From Allacma fusca (taxonomy: Eukaryota; Arthropoda; Collembola; Symphypleona; Sminthuridae): DNA of 64,000 nucleotides. How positions within the stretch are numbered: position 1 is the first letter of the stretch; each line of letters begins with the position of its first letter. Made by a program: the position numbers and the translations under genes. Of the stretch, positions 39,599-51,683 are shown one piece after another. The stretch lies in assembly GCA_947179485.1 (NCBI GenBank), contig OX359245.1:7483001-7547000 (forward strand), in the 5' to 3' direction. A model generated the notes under the pieces. It did no database searches, was not told the DNA's origin, and saw nothing but the letters and a program-made list of their open reading frames with translations.

Positions 39599-41213
39599 CA
39601 GAGCTCCGCACGGGTTCGAGTACCTACTCGAGTTTCAAGTACGGGTACAAGTACGGGTCGAGTACGGAGTCACAGCAAATTATTTACCCGTACTCTCGGG
39701 TCAAGTAACTCTATGCGTACTTGTATTTCAGTAATTTTGAACCGAGTATCGTAACAAGTACGAGTTCTCAAAAAGTACTCAAAGCAAGATACGAGTACAA
39801 GTACAAGTATTGAATTTCAAATTACTTGATACCCGTACTTGAAATGCAAAAAGTACTCGAGTACTTCCACCTATTCATGTGTAGAAAAGTCATCTTGTAT
39901 CATTGACTGTTATTTTGATGTGAACCGACAGCCGCCTTGTACAACACATCTACGTATGGAATGTTATACGTCAATGAAACTACTGAAAATACAATGAAGG
40001 CATTGTATGGTACATATAACTCTAACCGCTCCAGTATTGAAACTTTAGTTCACAATCAGTTTAAGGGGCAGACTTCATTGTAGTGTTTCTGAACGGTACC
40101 AAAACATGGACTCGACCCGATTTCCCGAACCGAAACAATCACATTGATGTCATGTGTCAAAATTGTGCCCCCTTTGCAAATGACCAAAATTTAACGGTTC
40201 TTTAAGCCGTTGACCAGAAACCGGACCGAAATATAACGGTTCTTTAAACCGTTGGCCCGAAACCGAACCGGAACCTCGGGAATTCCCGATACCAAAAAGA
40301 AACACTACTTCATTGACATGGATTTTGCGAGGTTGATTTAACACGGGATACGGGAAATTTCATTCAAGATATCTTTAAATTGACTCATTTACCTGAGGTA
40401 TTTCAAAAAGTAAAGTAATGTCGGCTTTTTAAAACTTGTCTTGTGTTTTAGATTATTCGATGTTTGAAGTACATACAAATAATAAGTTTTAAGGCTAGTT
40501 GGTTAAAAATTGTGCAAGCTTCTCAGAGAGCCATTGTGTATTTTTGTATAAGCGATAGTGGCGAGCTGAGAACATGTACAGAAAACACAGGAAACAAGGT
40601 TTCCGAAATTCCCTTCAATAACGGATTAATGTTAACAGTTAAGCATAATGCGGATAAGAAGGATCACAGCTCGCAGTTCTGAAACTACGTCACTATCGAC
40701 TAGTTGTTGCAAAAATTTCATGGGTAAAACTCAATTAGAGTTATTTATCATTACCTTAAGTAATGAATTGCCACCACAGCAGCTACATCGATGCTGTCAG
40801 ACGATGAATTATTTGGAAATTTAACGGCAAAACAAATCCTTTTGCTCTATAAAGGCTAGAAATAATAGCAAAAACAGTGAATAATGTTATTACATTTAAA
40901 AAAAATTTAAAACTAATTGCGGCTAACTTACGTAAACTAAAATTACAAAAGTAATTGAAAAAGTAATTGAACCTCGAGTACGGTCCAAGTACGAGTTCAA
41001 GTACGGGTCGGTTCGGTTTTTAAAAATTACTTATAAATTCGGTCCGAGTACGAGTGCGCCTACATTGTTCTTTTAACCGAACTCAGAGTATCGGATTTTG
41101 TTCTCGTGCTTGAACGAGCAAGTCCGGATCTGACTCTGCTTTTACCCAAAAATTCAAGTACGGTTCCCGTTCAAGTTCGGTATCAAAAATTACCCAACCC
41201 GTGCGGAGCTCTG
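39599..41213. mobile_element. Middle hAT-type MITE with CAAGTACGAGTAC-rich ends
   Basis: Terminal inverted repeats CAGAGCTCCGCACGGGT at both ends; target duplication AATGCACA (39591-39598) and AATGCACT (41214-41221), 7 of 8. Subterminal DNA (39605-39860, 40975-41190) is made of AAGTACGGGT/CGAGTAC words. No transposase. It sits inside the 39074-41567 element and itself carries the next element. Confidence 0.93.
40081..40307. mobile_element. Innermost hAT-type MITE
   Basis: Ends TAGTGTTTCT at both termini (reversed on the right), perfect 8-bp target duplication CTTCATTG at 40073-40080 and 40308-40315, length 227 bp. The interior repeats AACGGTTCTTTAA and CCGAACCGGAA words. It is the third level of nesting. 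Confidence 0.95.
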
Positions 41214-43777
41214 AATGCACTCCAGTAATCACGTACCTGTTACCTTACGCTTGCTGAATAATTTGTAAATATCCAATTATTTGACCAAATTTCTCAAATT
41301 ATTTCGAGAGAACAAACATGAGATACTGATAAATCTCAGACATACTTCGAGATAAGTTTTAGAGTATTTTCAATAATGTATTTTGTATTTCAAATACTGT
41401 ATTTTCATTTCGTATTTTCAGTTTTAGCTGGAAGCAAAGTATTTTATTTTTTAGCTTAACAAAGTTACTCATGATATTTGTATTTTAGATTTGTATTTTA
41501 ATGTTTCTGTAAATTTATTTGTATTTTGTATTTTAACAATAAATTTCATGTATTTTTCACACCTCTGCAAGTAGGAATTCCTCAAAACGTTAGTGCTACG
41601 CTGGGTTGGATTTTGCTAATATTCCATTTAACACAATTTTGAAAAGAAAATTGTAGAATCTCGGATTAAAGAAACTTTGTAAATCCGAGCGTATCCCCAA
41701 TTGCAGACTGAATTTTAAGTGCCGTAATGTCGTTGGTTCATTTGAATTTAATAAAATGCATTGCCCTAATGTTACAAATTTGCGCAACAATCTGAGCTAT
41801 TGTGTCCAAACTTCAAATTTTTAATTTCCAAACGAGGGTTGCAAATTTTTTTTCCAGAATTTTGAAATTTTAGTAAAAATTATTTTTCAAATTTGAATTT
41901 TTTCAATGAAATAAAACATCTCTGCAACAACTAAGTGGAAGGGGTATTAAAATGGGAATCGGAAGCCCTTATCCTGTGATAGAACGTAAATTAGGTAAAA
42001 CAACTAAGAAACCATTACTTAAAAACACTTGACTCACTTATTCATTTCTTCTAACTTCTTTTTTGGCTTGAATAATTTTGTCTGGATTTTGAATGACGGC
42101 TTTATACTCAAATTTTGTATACTAACCAGTAATTTTCGTTTGAAGTTCTGAAACTAACGTTCACATTAAAAAGGGGGAATTTGTAAAAAACGTGACTCCT
42201 AAAATATTTCACTCAAAAAGGACACTGATTTCAGGATTTTCTCAAATTTACTTTATTGACTGAAGTCAAGTTAGCTTAGAAATCAGGGGCGTCAGAACGT
42301 GAAGGAAATTAAATTATTTGTTACCGTCATAGAATATTTTACAATGAAATATTTTGACACCCGTTGACAGAAACGCTAACGGACCTTTGGGGTTTGCATT
42401 TAATATAATTACTGTAGGTCTCCGCATTGAGAAATATGGGCATGAACCTTTGGGACACATAACGGCGTTGAGAGAAATTCCGAGGGAAACTGGGAAAGAA
42501 TAATTGCAAGGAGGAAGAATCATAACCAGCACTCATGCTATTTTTGGTGTTCAGGAAAGAAATGCTACCAATCTGAAAATAATTAATCAGTACGTTTCTC
42601 AGTACTTTCTATCAAACTCAAGAATTATTTTACAAAATTTGAACTTACACTCGTCAAAGCAAAACGTGCTTATCGGGTCTACTCGTTCATTGCATTTCGA
42701 ACACGGGTAAAAAATAAACAGTCGGCGTGAAAGCTGATATGGACATTATAAATATTTCAATTCGCTGTCTCTAACCTCTATTTGAAATGACTACAAGCAT
42801 TTCAAATAGCAGTGTTAGAATGTAATTCTAATAAATGCATATAATATAACATGCGTAATTATCGTTGTAAGCGTTTTTGATTTGAAAACGAATAAAATCC
42901 TAACTTTGGAATTTTGAAAAATAGTGTGTCCATTGGACCACATTCCAAGGAAAACAACTGGAACGCATCTCAATACCAAGAAATAAATAAATGTTGACGA
43001 ATATCTTCCAATAACTGTAAGGAGTATTGGCTGATTGGGATAAAAAATTACTGGTGTGGCGTGGAAGCGTACATATTTGTCAATTTTGGTACTATCAGGG
43101 TTGGCCAATTGAGAATGCCATGGCATTTTGGGCATTTTGCCTGTCGAAAATGCCCGGGCATTTTGGGCATTTTCAATTCATGGCATTTTCGGCATCTATG
43201 GCATTTTTGGCATAATCCGCGTAGGGCAGGCATTTTGGGCATATTCAATCATTTCTTGGGATACTTCTGCCTAGACGCTATCTATTATTTTTTCAGCAAG
43301 GTAAATTTCGATACATGTTTTGTTTGAACCAATGCAAATATCTTTATAATTGCATACCTGAAATTTCATTAATTGTAGCGTGTCGCGTCTTGATTCACTG
43401 TACTAACAATTTTATTATCATTATTTTAAATCTCATTCGATTTTCTTAATTTTAACTTGAGATTTAATCTCGATATTTCTAATCAATGACAATATTCAGC
43501 TTCATTGGTCAGACATTGGTAAAAATTAAATGTTGCGTAATTACTTTCATAGCAAGCAGTTGGATTATACCATAAAGTGGCGTGCTCGCACGAAAGTTTA
43601 AAAGCCCCAGTGGAGGTAAAACGGAAATTATCCAAATTTAGACTCAAAACGTGTATTGCTCTGGATGTGACCAAAGAAATCGCTGTAAGGTCACAAGAAT
43701 CAGCGTTGGTCAAATTATTCTCAACAAAGCCAGAACCGAGTTCATCAAAACAAATTAGACATGAATATTATGTGTAT

Positions 43778-44297
43778 TGTTAAGCCATATTTGGACTTTA
43801 AGAAAATATATTACATTGTATGTAAAGAGTAGCAATGAAGCCTCTTACTGTTAACTGTAAAGAAAAGAGAATCTTATTGTCTATTGTATCATGCTCAACT
43901 ATTGGTTAAAAAAGGATGCTTCATCTAAGAAGCTTGGACTCTGTAGTCTGATTGGTATTAACTCTGAACAAAAGTAACAATGTAAATGTAACGGAAACAA
44001 AACCAGTTTGAACTGGATAATTCCTGTTTTACAGCCAACCCTACAGTATATAAACCCTGCTCCTTCACACAATCAGAGAGTCTGGCTCGGGTCTAACCCT
44101 TGGTAACTTTACTGTTACTCTGCTGGACTCCACTCCACTCCACTCTCCTTCTCTAGCTCTCACTCTTCCTCTCATTCTTTTTGTACACTGAATAAATATC
44201 TCTATGATTGGCAATACTATCTTAATATTCTCCCACTTTATTATTTAACTATTAGAGCTACACTCCTTTAAGGTATAAGTCCAATTATATCTTAACA
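43778..44297 (+). repeat. Left LTR
   Basis: 520 bp, TGTTAAG...CTTAACA, a perfect 7-bp inverted pair at its ends. It contains TATATAAACCCTGCTCC as a likely promoter and CTGAATAAATATC as a likely poly(A) signal, placed about 140 nt apart. Confidence 0.95.
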
Positions 44298-44396
44298 TGG
44301 CGGAGTTGCTACGTTTTCTATACTTTGAATTTGTTAATTCGAGTATAGACGATTCCCTTACCTCTCTGCGAGTTTGCTCCCAAAAATTCCAAAATA

Positions 44397-45000
44397 TTTT
44401 TTGTGGCGTAAGCCTCTGCCGGAGGCTCTGCCCAAAAATTTTACACAATTCTCATTTTACCCCAAAAAATAAAAAGCTAGATCTCTGAAAATTTCATAGA
44501 TTAGATAAAAATTTACGGGTAATTTAATTTTAAAATCAGCTCCTGAAAATTCGAAAAATTTTTGGTAAATTTTTTCCAAAATTTTTTTTTCCTCTGTACT
44601 TTTAACGAACGAATACATTATTACGTACCTACACTTTTCCTTTGTTCTTACACTATACAACTATACTATATTCTACTATAGAAATTTTTTTTTTCGTGGC
44701 GTCAGCCTCTGCCGGAGGCCCTGTCAAAAATTTCCATAAAAAATTTAATTTTACCCCAAGGAGTAGAGCTAGATCGATAAAAATTTTACAGTATATGTAA
44801 AAATTTACTAGGAATCATATTCTGAAATAGGCTCCTACAAAATCTAAAATTTTTTGGTCACACAGTTTTTCACTTAATTAAATCTTTATTTCGACCGACA
44901 ATTTGTTCCTATCTTTCATCCTTATTTCCTACTATCCAAACTATTTATACAAAATATTTTTGTGGCGTCAGCCTCTGCCGGAGGCCCTGCTCAAAAATTT
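44397..45000. repeat. Three direct repeats with a GCCTCTGCCGGAGGC palindrome inside the LTR element
   Basis: GTGGCGTAAGCCTCTGCCGG (44403), and GTGGCGTCAGCCTCTGCCGG at about 44697 and 44962, each followed by CTCTGCC- or CCCTG-type sequence and an AAAATTT-rich stretch. Spacing is about 294 and 265 bp. The GGCGT word resembles the array core, but the rest does not match; I treat this as coincidence. Confidence 0.85.
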
Positions 45001-45743
45001 TAAAGACATTCTCAAAATGCCCAGACGAGTCAACCAACAATTTTGCCGACACCCGGATTACCGTTTGAAATTACTGGGAGAATTGATCACTCTACCCGTG
45101 ATTTCCCATCGCAAAACCTCTGCCCATTGCAGACGAAACTCCAATGATGACCCTAGCCAAGTCACCAGCCCAATATTGACCTGCTCAACGACAATTTACG
45201 GACTTCACTCACCGCGCCCCATGCACGCCCTGGTTTTCAAAATAGCGACAAGACACGCCTCATGCCTCTTCCATTTACGACGTTACTACAGAAAAGTTTC
45301 CAGTACAGAGAAACTACCCAATGAATTCTTCGCTTCACCCGGTTTGTCTAACTATTATTTTTGAACGTCACGGTTAATCTACATTTTATTTTGAAGTCTC
45401 CTTTACGAACTGCAGTGTCTCCATTTTCCAGCCATTTTTGCGACAAACATTTCCACGACAATGTTATCATATTTCCAGTGAGTTACAAGGTCCTCACACT
45501 AGTGATATTGTGATTTTATTTTTCGAGGACGAAAAATCTTTATGTAAGGTGAAATATACGTAAAAAGTGTCATTTTTATGAGAAAAGTCATGTATTCTGT
45601 GTTCAAATATTTTATTCATCATTCTAAAGAATTTTATTGTGTTATTGAAATTTTAATTCGGACTCAAAATTTTTACTGTGTACTTAATTCCACATTTTAT
45701 ATTTTTCCAACGATGAGGTCATCGTTTCCTCTAATCCAATGAA

Positions 45744-46263
45744 TGTTAAGCCATATTTGGACTTTAAGAAAATATATTACATTGTATGTAAAGAGTAGCA
45801 ATGAAGCCTCTTACTGTTAACTGTAAAGAAAAGAGAATCTTATTGTCTATTGTATCATGCTCAACTATTGGTTAAAAAAGGATGCTTCATCTAAGAAGCT
45901 TGGACTCTGTAGTCTGATTGGTATTAACTCTGAACAAAAGTAACAATGTAAATGTAACGGAAACAAAACCAGTTTGAACTGGATAATTCCTGTTTTACAG
46001 CCAACCCTACAGTATATAAACCCTGCTCCTTCACACAATCAGAGAGTCTGGCTCGGGTCTAACCCTTGGTAACTTTACTGTTACTCTGCTGGACTCCACT
46101 CCACTCCACTCTCCTTCTCTAGCTCTCACTCTTCCTCTCATTCTTTTTGTACACTGAATAAATATCTCTATGATTGGCAATACTATCTTAATATTCTCCC
46201 ACTTTATTATTTAACTATTAGAGCTACACTCCTTTAAGGTATAAGTCCAATTATATCTTAATA
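45744..46263 (+). repeat. Right LTR
   Basis: 520 bp, the same as the left LTR by eye except for CTTAATA instead of CTTAACA at its end. Followed directly by the GTAT target duplication. No clear purine tract precedes it. Confidence 0.93.
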
Positions 46264-48387
46264 GTATAAAATATCACTGCAATCCCCGAATTGGAAAAAA
46301 AATATTTTAGATGACGACGAAAATTATAGTTTTACTTTTCACGAGTCCGAAGGCGAGTTGATGTTGAGGATATTGTTGAATTAGATTAATAATACACAGG
46401 GGAAGAAACGATGTAGGAATACTAACAGTTTAAAAATCGCGATCCTTTAGATTAATTCATTCTGTAAAATGTATATTTTTAAATGAAGTTTGACATGAAA
46501 ACAACATTCTCAACATTTTCAACATTGAGACAAGAGCGGTAAGTAATGATTATTTACAAAAAAAATCGAAAATGCCCAAAATGCCGGGGATTTTGAAAGT
46601 TGGGCATTTTCGGCATTTTCAGGGCATTTTTGGCATTTTCAACGGGGCAGGCATAAAACCGAGGGCATTTTCATTTGGCCAACCCTGGGTACTATCAAAC
46701 ATACGTCAATAATTACCTTGTTTTATATTCTTTTCATATCACAGGTGTCACTGAATGGAAACCCTTTGAAATCTAAGGTGTTTAGAAGAAACAAAAACTT
46801 CATAGTGCCTTTTGACAACCAGATGACACACAATTTGATGAATAATTTCCACGAGTCAATTAACGTCTTGACGTCACTTCATTAAATCTACGTCAATATG
46901 AAATTAATCCTGAATTCTTCAGGCTCCACAATATATAATCACATTTATATTTTTCCACATATATAGGTAAAATATTTAACTTGTCAACACCTTGTTTTAA
47001 TTTTTCTCTGGTTGTAGTAACTGAGTTAATTGAATTATTATCCTCGTTTCAGCTGAGAAAATATTTCCAGGACGACTGTAAAAAATTTGTAGCGGAACTA
47101 GAACCTTAGAAATTTAAAACATTTGTTTTCACTGTCTACCGAAATTCTCAATGCACATAATAGTTTAAATCAAAAGCTTAGGAATGGGTTTCCAATTGGA
47201 AATTGTGCAAAATACTTAATTGAGAGTAACTTTAGTACTAGACAAGTCCGAAATGTAGTTTGGAATTTAGTTTCAGTTTATCTTAAATTAACTTTATTGA
47301 CCTGGGCCAAGATTTGAGGTCAGGGGTTAGGATCTTGATGCGAATTCTGGTTTTCTTAAGAATGTGAATGCTTTTAAAAATTTAAATGATTTCGGCTAGA
47401 CAATTTCTTCAAAAATATGGTCCCCCCTCGTTTATAGAAATGTGGGCAGGCATCTTAAGCATAAATGATGAACAAAGTTGAGAAAAATCAATGTCAGGAG
47501 GGAAACTGGGGAAGTCTCGGAGAAGGAAGAATTATGGTTAGGACCAACAGGCCTCTTATATAATGTCATTGTTGCATAACTTCCAAAATTACATAAAAAT
47601 GTCATATATCAAAATTATAGTTTTTTTTAATCGTTATTGGAGAAATATCTTGTAAAACCCGTAAAACAAAATTAAACCGATACCCCTTACAATATGAAAA
47701 TGTTAATCCCCGGAAACAATTTCAGAGTTATTTTAAAAATACGTTATGTATTTAGGTGGAAAAATCTCCAGTGATGTCAATGTAATTCATAAATGTCCGA
47801 AATGTAAATTAAAAACAACAATCTCTAATAAAACAACAATTTGTATTTAAAAGTGGTAATTTATTTACGATATGCTGTCTAATTCTCGCAAATCATGATT
47901 CCCTCACATCTAAAAACCAATAAATAGTTACTACTTTTTAAAATAATTCTATATGTTGCAAAATTCGCAGACAGCACCAAACAACATTGAGTATGACGCA
48001 TCTATCAAAATAATTGGAGTGGCCTGGGAACGACAATATTTCCGGTTGGTTCTTCTAGCACAAATGCATCAATTGCTCTATATTTACGTTTCATTAAATT
48101 AACAAATGTTACTGAATGGAAGTGTTTTGAAATTTAAAGTGCTCACAAGAAAAGAAAACTTTTTAAACGCAGTTTTGGGAATGTTTTTTTTGGAACGCGT
48201 TTTTTTAAGTGAAAAATCCGTTAAATTTAAGCAAAAGTAAACCCCATCATCAAAAATGCAACTTAGCAGTTCTTTCAAGAATCCAGGTAACTTCAAAGGA
48301 TTTTGAATATTTTCAATGGGGAATATACCTTCCTTAACGATTCCTTGATAGGAAACGGGATTTCCATTCCATGTCATGATCAGAGTA

Positions 48388-49675
48388 CAGTGCACTCTCG
48401 CTATAAGAGGCCTCCGTATAAGAGCATGTTCAATATAAGAGCACTCGCAGGTCCCCCCTATAGGATTGTTGGGCTATAAATGTTCCCTATAAGAGCACCG
48501 CTTATAAGAGCATTTTCGATGTAAGAGCTGGCATTTTACATCCTCTAAGCCAAAGATGCATTTCCTTCCTACAAGGATCCTACAAATAGGCATATTTATA
48601 GGATAGGAACGGGCTTTGCAAGAATTTATATGTAGGAAAAGGAAGGCATGAAAAATCTAATAATTAAAAGTAGGGATAGGATAGGAAGCCTCCTTCCGAG
48701 CAAAAGTACAAATAGGAAGGGTAGGAGTTGGCTGGCAAAGCATAAAGTATGTATGTAGGAAATAGGAAAGGCCTACATTGACTTTTTAATGAAGATATCG
48801 TCGGCTAAATTTTAAAAGGCACCATTTTCATTTCGTAACACGTGCTTTTTAAATGGAATCTCCAATGAAAATGGTACTTTTTAGAATTTAGCCAACGATA
48901 TATGCAATTCCAACGTTTCTTTAAAGGTTAGGCATATGAATCCGTGTTGTATATCGAAGGAACCTATATAGGAAATAGGAATATATAGGAAGGCAGAGTT
49001 GTCCATGATTTTAAAATATATGCATATAGGTAGGGCTCGAGACTGGCATTTGTACTAGATATAGGATATGTAGGAGAATATTTTGATATCATTTAAAGGA
49101 AGGATATATGTACTGTGATTCAAATATGCATCTTTGCTCTAAGCACTATGCTCATGGTAAACAGGATCCATTATAAGAGCATATGAGCAGACATAGAAAC
49201 GTTTATGAAACGTTTGCAGGAAAATCTCACGAGCGTGAATGCGCACAATGTACTGAAGTCGATGACGAGGGAGCAGAGTGCATATACCCATCACATATAG
49301 ACATAATTTATCCTGGCTAATTTGCCAGGATGCATATGAACCTGAATTACTGGATTCTCTGGATACAATTGAAAATATTGTAGACAAATCCCTTGCAATG
49401 AATTTTCGGCAGGCTCATATTACTGACAATTTCCTTCTAAACAAATATTAATTGAATAATTGATAATATTTGTAAATAACATTTTAGTTTACCTTATAAT
49501 CAAATGTACTGTGTAATGGCGTTGTCTTATTTAGCCCACTTCTTAATAATGTCGATCTATGTATTGTATAATCAGTACTTTAATGTATTTAGATATATGT
49601 TCTCTATAGGAGCATACCGTTATAAGAGCGCTTTTGGCGTGCTTTTATCGGTGCTCTTATAGCGAGAGTGCACTG
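48388..49675. mobile_element. pogo/Tc1-like MITE with TATAAGAG-rich ends
   Basis: Perfect 22-bp terminal inverted repeats beginning CAGTGCACTCTCGCTATAAG, flanked by TA on both sides (48386-48387, 49676-49677); 1288 bp. TATAAGAGCA words recur near both ends. The interior has many ATAGGAAGG/ATAGGATA words (48540-49090) and an 82-codon minus reading (49139-49387) that I do not recognise. The flanks rejoin an array monomer (AGAGTA then GTATAATTGTTAA). Confidence 0.95.
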
Positions 49676-50133
49676 TAGTATAATTGTTAATACACAACTC
49701 ATTTTTCAATAAGTGTACTCGCTTTCGTATGATAAGGGAGCTTTCAAATCTTTACACACAATCATTTTAAAAATATATCCTAACAAATTCGGGAGTATTA
49801 AAGTTCGTATGTAAACAAACAAAATGAGGCTAGTGTACAGTAACGATGTTGACCTTATTATTCAGTACATGCAATCGTCTCATCGCATAAAAAACTGGCG
49901 TGGAAGCTTAGCGTTTCAAAAAAATTTCATTGAATTCTTTGTCTCAAAGGTCAATTGCCACAATCACTCAATGGAAAAGTATACCATTGTGTTTCTAGTT
50001 TCTAATTTTACTTTTGATGGAACATGCAATCCATCAATCGTGGAACCAATTGTATAGAATGCCAAAGAAGTATTGAGTGCATTCAATTGCCCCATGATTT
50101 AGATAACATTTTTTTAGATTTTTTTGAATCAGA

Positions 50134-50275
50134 TGAAGGCGCTTACGATTCGTAAGTGTGATCGTAGCTGCGATATACTTGCGATAGGTTTTGAGAATAT
50201 TAAAATTTGAAAATCGTAAAGGCATCGTACGACACCTGTCGTAAGTTCTTACGAAGTCGCAACTTGCATCACACA
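50134..50275. mobile_element. Fragment of the Harbinger-like MITE
   Basis: About 140 bp matching the right inner part of the 56668-58017 element (about 57860-57990): GCTTACGATTCGTAA, GCGATATACTTGCGAT and GGCATCGTACGACACCTGTC in the same order and orientation. The end with GGGGGTTATTC is missing, so it is a remnant. It separates the cores at 49894 and 50285. Confidence 0.8.
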
Positions 50276-50950
50276 GAATTCATGAAGTGGCGTTGAAGCT
50301 CAATTGTTTAATAGCTTCATTGTGCAATGTAGATTTATAAATTACCACTGTTTGGGGAAAGTAAAAGAATGTGCTTATTTTCTCTTGTTACGCAAAAATG
50401 GGTTTATTAAACACAAGAAATACTCCCCGTCTATTTATTTTCGTTGTGTCACTTCTGAAATTCAGTTATGAGCATTTGCAGTAGGAATTCATCAAAAAAT
50501 TAATACTTCGCTCAACAGGATTTTGTAAATGTTCCCTTTAATCCAAATGGAGCCAAAAATCGTAGAATCTCAGAATCCAGTAATTTTGTAAATTCGAGCG
50601 TATCCCCAATTGCAGACTGAATTGTCATGTCATTGGTTACTTTAAATTTGAAAAATCAATGCCCCGATATTAAAAATGCATAATTTTTTTTGTTCTTTTC
50701 AAAGTTCATGGCTTTATTTACGAATAGAGAAAGGGGATTTACAAGATTCTGGGAGAAAATGTTTAGTTAACTCGTTATGCTTCGTTTGCAAAAGAACATT
50801 AATATCTTGGAAATTCCTCCAAATATATTAGAGTTTAGGCATCAGCTTAAATTTGTAGATCGAGATCCCATCCACATTTGTATGCTTCCAGCTAATGGAT
50901 TACAGGAGTGGCTTATGCTCCCAGCTTTCCAAATGGTCTGGGTCATTATC

Positions 50951-51660
50951 TCAGTTCGGCAATCTTATGTCAATTCCTTCCTCACTTGCTTTGAATGCAA
51001 AACGTAAGCAGTTCCAGTAAAGCTCAAATTTACAGACGTATCTGTTGATTTTGCATTTAAAGTAATCTATGTAGATTATTTCGAAAAGTTTTTGCTTTAA
51101 CCTGGATCTCGGATCAGTTGCGGCAGGAATGCTATTGAATGCCAAATATACCTTTTCATAAATTACTGCATAACACATATTAATTACATGAACTAAACAC
51201 TTCTTGTTTAAATTGTAGCTGGGGAACCCCTTAATCTTCACCTCTTCTTCCCAAGTTTGTCCCGCTGTTGTAATGAGTTGGTTTGCGTATTCCCACATAT
51301 TCTCAAAATAAGGGCAAAGCACATAATGTTTTGCAGACGTATTGAATTTATTGCACAATGGACAGTTTCTGGCGTTGCTTAGCCCCATGTGCACTGCCAT
51401 AACTGGAGTGCAGAGGGCGTTGTGCCAAATTTTCCAGACGATCTCTTGTTCTTTGAACCCTTTACATAGTTTTGTGTGGTGCCAATAATAGGCTTTTATT
51501 TTCGAAATTATATCCTGGTTCAGTTTAAACACCGGCATGTTCCACAGACATATTGAGTAGATATTTTTCCTATTAATATTTTCGTGGGTTTGCTTTAGGT
51601 TGTTGTAGAGTTCATACACACTCATCATCTTGTTTACCTTGAATATTGATATAATACTTT
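50951..51660 (-). pseudogene. LINE ORF2 C-terminal part, frameshifted
   Basis: Continues the ORF above in a different frame; the shift lies between about 51630 and 51690. It contains a zinc-binding C-x2-C...H-x4-C motif (CPLCNKFNTSAKHYVLC), typical of the region after LINE reverse transcriptases, preceded by VWKIWHNALCTP. It runs to a TAA, leaving a 3' UTR of about 270 nt. Confidence 0.9.
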
Positions 51661-51683
51661 TCGTACTTGTTTTTCATTGCATT

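Larger units (their letters stand above)
39074..41567. mobile_element. Outer hAT-type element of a three-level nest
   Basis: Ends CAGAGGTATGGAATATTTTG and, reversed, CAGAGGTGTGAAAAATACAT. The 8-bp target duplication is CCAGTAGG (39066-39073) and CAAGTAGG (41568-41575), 7 of 8 matching, and falls inside a monomer whose uninterrupted homologue reads TTTGCAGTAGGAATTC (about 50476). The subterminal parts are rich in TATTTTGTATTT words. Without its passenger it is about 880 bp and non-coding. Confidence 0.9.
43778..46263 (+). mobile_element. Short non-autonomous LTR retrotransposon (TRIM/LARD-like)
   Basis: Two 520-bp LTRs (43778-44297 and 45744-46263), seemingly identical over almost their whole length, start TGTTAAG. 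The left one ends CTTAACA, the right one CTTAATA. A 4-bp target duplication GTAT flanks the element (43774-43777, 46264-46267). Each LTR has a TATATAAA box (about 44047 and 46013) and AATAAA further on, fitting plus-strand transcription. TGGCGGAG follows the left LTR where a primer-binding site is expected. The 1.45-kb interior has no gag, protease or reverse transcriptase. A 462-nt ORF (44903-45364) matches nothing I know. It inserted into the hAT element, and the near-identical LTRs imply recent insertion. Confidence 0.93.
43096..46687. mobile_element. hAT-type element with GGCATTTT-rich ends, split by an LTR element
   Basis: Ends CAGGGTTGGCCAA at both termini (reversed on the right) with a perfect 8-bp target duplication GGTACTAT at 43088-43095 and 46688-46695. 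The flanks rejoin one array monomer (core at 43054). Subterminal DNA is filled with GGCATTTTGGGCATTTT words (43130-43240, 46570-46670). Removing the LTR insertion leaves about 1.1 kb. A 68-codon reading ending at 43783 has no ATG start and I do not recognise it as transposase. Confidence 0.95.

Noticed and set aside
44403-44980. GTGGCGT words in the LTR interior as array cores
   Set aside because: They are followed by AGCCTCTGCCGGAGG, unlike any array monomer, and belong to the inserted element.
44903-45364. 153-codon reading inside the LTR element as gag or other protein
   Set aside because: No ATG at its start, no zinc knuckle, protease or other known motif; runs across a direct repeat of the non-coding interior.
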